NCBI RefSeq assembly: GCF_002284565.1
Contig: NZ_NPKI01000021.1
Span: forward strand, 19,576 to 83,575
DNA: 64,000 bases
Source of the DNA: Mesorhizobium mediterraneum
Lineage (GTDB): Bacteria; Pseudomonadota; Alphaproteobacteria; Rhizobiales; Rhizobiaceae
Direction: 5' to 3'
Shown: positions 62,384 through 64,000 of the stretch, in pieces
Numbering within the stretch: position 1 is the stretch's first letter
How the letters are laid out: each line of letters starts with the position of its first letter
The notes under the pieces: model-generated
What the model saw: the letters and a program-made list of their open reading frames with translations, nothing else
Databases searched by the model: none
What the model was told of the DNA's origin: nothing
Made by a program: the position numbers and the translations under genes

Positions 62384-62773
62384 CTACCTGCCCAGCATAT
62401 GTCCAGCATTTCGCAGGGCGGCCAGAAGGAGCCTCGCATAGCCTGTGACATCGATCTGGGCCTGCATGGACAGGGGCATGCTGGTCCAGTTCTCCAACGG
62501 TGCAATGAAAGGTGAGAAGGTGCCATTGACAAGGCAACAGCAGCTAACAAGGCCCTCTCGGTCCAATGCCACCACACCGATCTTGTCGCCTGGATATCCA
62601 ATGGCTGCGACTCGCTGGACCTCCAGGTCACCGTCAACCCGCACGTCGAAAAGAAGGCTACCACGGCTCCTCGTGGCTATCTCAGCCGCCTTCTCATCAA
62701 AGCTTGAAGAGAGCAAGCGGACGCTTTCCACCGCCATCTGGAAAATCACCAAATCCAGTTCATTCACGGCCAT
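62384..62773 (-). CDS. Hypothetical protein
   Basis: 129 residues from ATG at 62773. Coherent alternation of helix and strand (NELDLVIFQMAVESVRLLSS; SLLFDVRVDGDLEVQRVAAIGY), suggestive of a real protein, but no recognised family and no clear ribosome binding site. Confidence 0.35.
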   Translation of the reverse strand: MAVNELDLVIFQMAVESVRLLSSSFDEKAAEIATRSRGSLLFDVRVDGDLEVQRVAAIGYPGDKIGVVALDREGLVSCCCLVNGTFSPFIAPLENWTSMPLSMQAQIDVTGYARLLLAALRNAGHMLGR

Positions 62774-63454
62774 ATGGGCAATTGCGCGCAATGGGTGGTG
62801 ATTGCAATGACACACACTGCTTGTTCACAGATGTCGGTCACGAACGATCATTCGTCGGGTTCCGGTTCCGACCAACGGTGTGGCCCACCTGATCGTGCTG
62901 CGGTTCGAACATTCCTAACGCGAGCCGAGCGCGCTGTTGATGAGGATGGAGTCTAGGTCTCGGGCCCTGCCTCGCGGCTTCCTCATCCTTGGCAGACCCC
63001 TTGCAACGCCGCCGCGATGGCGCAAACGCCAGATGAAGCTGATCCATCGCTTGATCGTGAACTGAGCTTCTGAACACCCTTGGTGGGACAGCAGGGTGGA
63101 AGGGCTTGACCAACGCTGCCCCCGTTTTCGAAGAGGGCCCGTCCTCGATTGAATCTTTGGAGCCCCGTGCGGCGCGCAGGCAAATGTTGACCATCTGGAC
63201 GCAGGTCCCAGACCCCAAGGCAAACAGGAAACCTTCCAGCCAGCCAAGCTGCGCCGAAGCAAAGAGCGACCTTTGGAATTCCCAAGAACTGACCCTTCCA
63301 TAGTTGACTGGCAACCGCAGCGCGAGTGCGGGAGAGCGATTTCCCCTCTTTGCTATTTGGCACATCGCTTGCGCAGAAGGGGGCGCAGCGTTCGACCGGA
63401 GCACTGCATGGGAGAAGGAGGAGCCCCACCCCGATCCGGTCAAGGAGAGAAACG
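62774..63454. other. Upstream region of dctA
   Basis: Frames on both strands (up to 239 codons) have no recognised domain. It contains a sigma-54 promoter match at 63358-63373. No TGT-N10-ACA NifA site was found between 63061 and 63357. Confidence 0.45.
63358..63373 (+). promoter_or_regulatory. Sigma-54 (-24/-12) promoter of dctA
   Basis: TGGCACATCGCTTGCG: GG and GC exactly ten bases apart, matching TGGCAC-N5-TTGC. It lies about 80 bp before the dctA start. dctA in rhizobia is known to be RpoN/DctD controlled. Confidence 0.7.
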
Positions 63455-64000
63455 GTGTTGGTTCCACAAGTCCCCATAGCGAACGCAGCGGCCCGCAAGC
63501 GCCATTTTGCCCGAGCCTACGTGCAGGTGCTTGCCGCCATAATCCTGGGTGCCGCAATCGGCTATTTCCATTTGGAGACCGGCCAGAGCCTGAAGCCGCT
63601 CGGCGATGCCTTCGTCGATGTCGTCAAGATAATCACCGTACCTGTCATCTTCCTGACAATTGCGACCGCCATTGCCGGCATGAGCGATCTGCAGAAGGTC
63701 GGCCGAGTTGCCGCCAAGGCGATGGTTTATTTCCTCACCTTCTCGACACTTGCACTCGTTGTCGGACTGATTGTCGCGAATATCGTTCAGCCTGGCGCCG
63801 GCCTCAACATCGATCCGGCCTCGCTCGATGTCCAAGCCGTTAAGGGCTATGTGGCCACGGCTCACGAGCAGTCCGTGACCAGCTTCCTGATGAACATCAT
63901 CCCATCAACCATTGCCAGTGCCTTCGCGGAAGGCGACATCCTGCAAGTCTTGTTCTTCTCGGTCCTGTTCGGCGCGGTCTGCCGCTACAACGGCCGCTCG
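63455..64000 (+). CDS. dctA: C4-dicarboxylate transporter DctA (5' part, runs off the window)
   Basis: 182 codons open to the last base. GTG at 63455 with AGGAG about 8 nt upstream. Sequence RAYVQVLAAIILGAAIGYF, PLGDAFVDVVKIITVPVIFL and VVGLIVANIVQPGAG is typical of DctA, the proton/sodium-coupled symporter for succinate, malate and fumarate. In bacteroids this uptake feeds nitrogen fixation. The C-terminal ~260 residues lie beyond the window. Confidence 0.93.
   Translation, partial: MLVPQVPIANAAARKRHFARAYVQVLAAIILGAAIGYFHLETGQSLKPLGDAFVDVVKIITVPVIFLTIATAIAGMSDLQKVGRVAAKAMVYFLTFSTLALVVGLIVANIVQPGAGLNIDPASLDVQAVKGYVATAHEQSVTSFLMNIIPSTIASAFAEGDILQVLFFSVLFGAVCRYNGRS

Noticed and set aside
62838..63557. 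239-codon minus-strand frame overlapping the dctA start
   Set aside because: It crosses the sigma-54 promoter and the beginning of dctA and has no recognised domain.

Overview
The window looks like part of a chromosomal symbiosis island of a Mesorhizobium-type nodulating rhizobium. The evidence is a complete rhizobial (Rhc) type III secretion locus with Nop/Nol proteins, two nod boxes, several TtsI (tts) boxes, a symbiotic nad/bio/pan vitamin cluster with the bioZ variant known from M. loti, a luxR-luxI pair, and many decayed insertion sequences between functional blocks. All functional calls come from reading the sequence and remembered family features; no database search was run.

Layout. 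1-6.6 kb: a 123-bp tandem repeat joined to an IS481 remnant, a broken response regulator, a DUF418/DUF1624-like membrane protein, IS110 and IS630 remnants, a cold-shock protein, and a MucR/Ros regulator with a nod box about 470 bp upstream. 6.6-25.6 kb: the T3SS locus, mostly on the minus strand. The core operon runs leftward from nopB (24.7 kb) through rhcJ, nolU, rhcL, rhcN, rhcZ, rhcQ, rhcR, rhcS and rhcT to rhcU (16.3 kb). A second minus-strand block runs nopC, nopA, sctD/y4yQ, rhcV, y4yS. A 5-kb segment with nopP (minus) and a large effector candidate (plus), each with its own tts box, sits between the two blocks. The split secretin starts with rhcC1 on the plus strand at 24.9 kb, and the translocator nopX follows at 25.9 kb.

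28-34 kb: IS66 and amidase remnants, then a plus-strand one-carbon/SAM module: an ArsR/SahR-like regulator, glyA, metK, an adenosine-kinase-like PfkB enzyme, and tdh. 34.4-38.5 kb: another IS remnant, then a nod box that abuts a tts box ahead of ttsI, followed by rhcC2 and the y4xK lipoprotein. This is the flavonoid-NodD-TtsI switch for the secretion system. 38.6-46.8 kb: an OafA-like acyltransferase, a porin, a small membrane protein, a HemN-like radical SAM protein and an MFS exporter.

47-58.5 kb: the vitamin cluster. Leftward run nrtR, nadA, nadB, nadC, bioB, bioF, bioD, bioA and bioZ; rightward run panB and panC. Together these make the NAD, biotin and pantothenate precursors. 58.6-64 kb: luxR-luxI with a lux box, a small conserved protein, a Crp/Fnr regulator, a broken small gene, and the 5' part of dctA (C4-dicarboxylate uptake, cut by the window end) behind a good sigma-54 promoter match.
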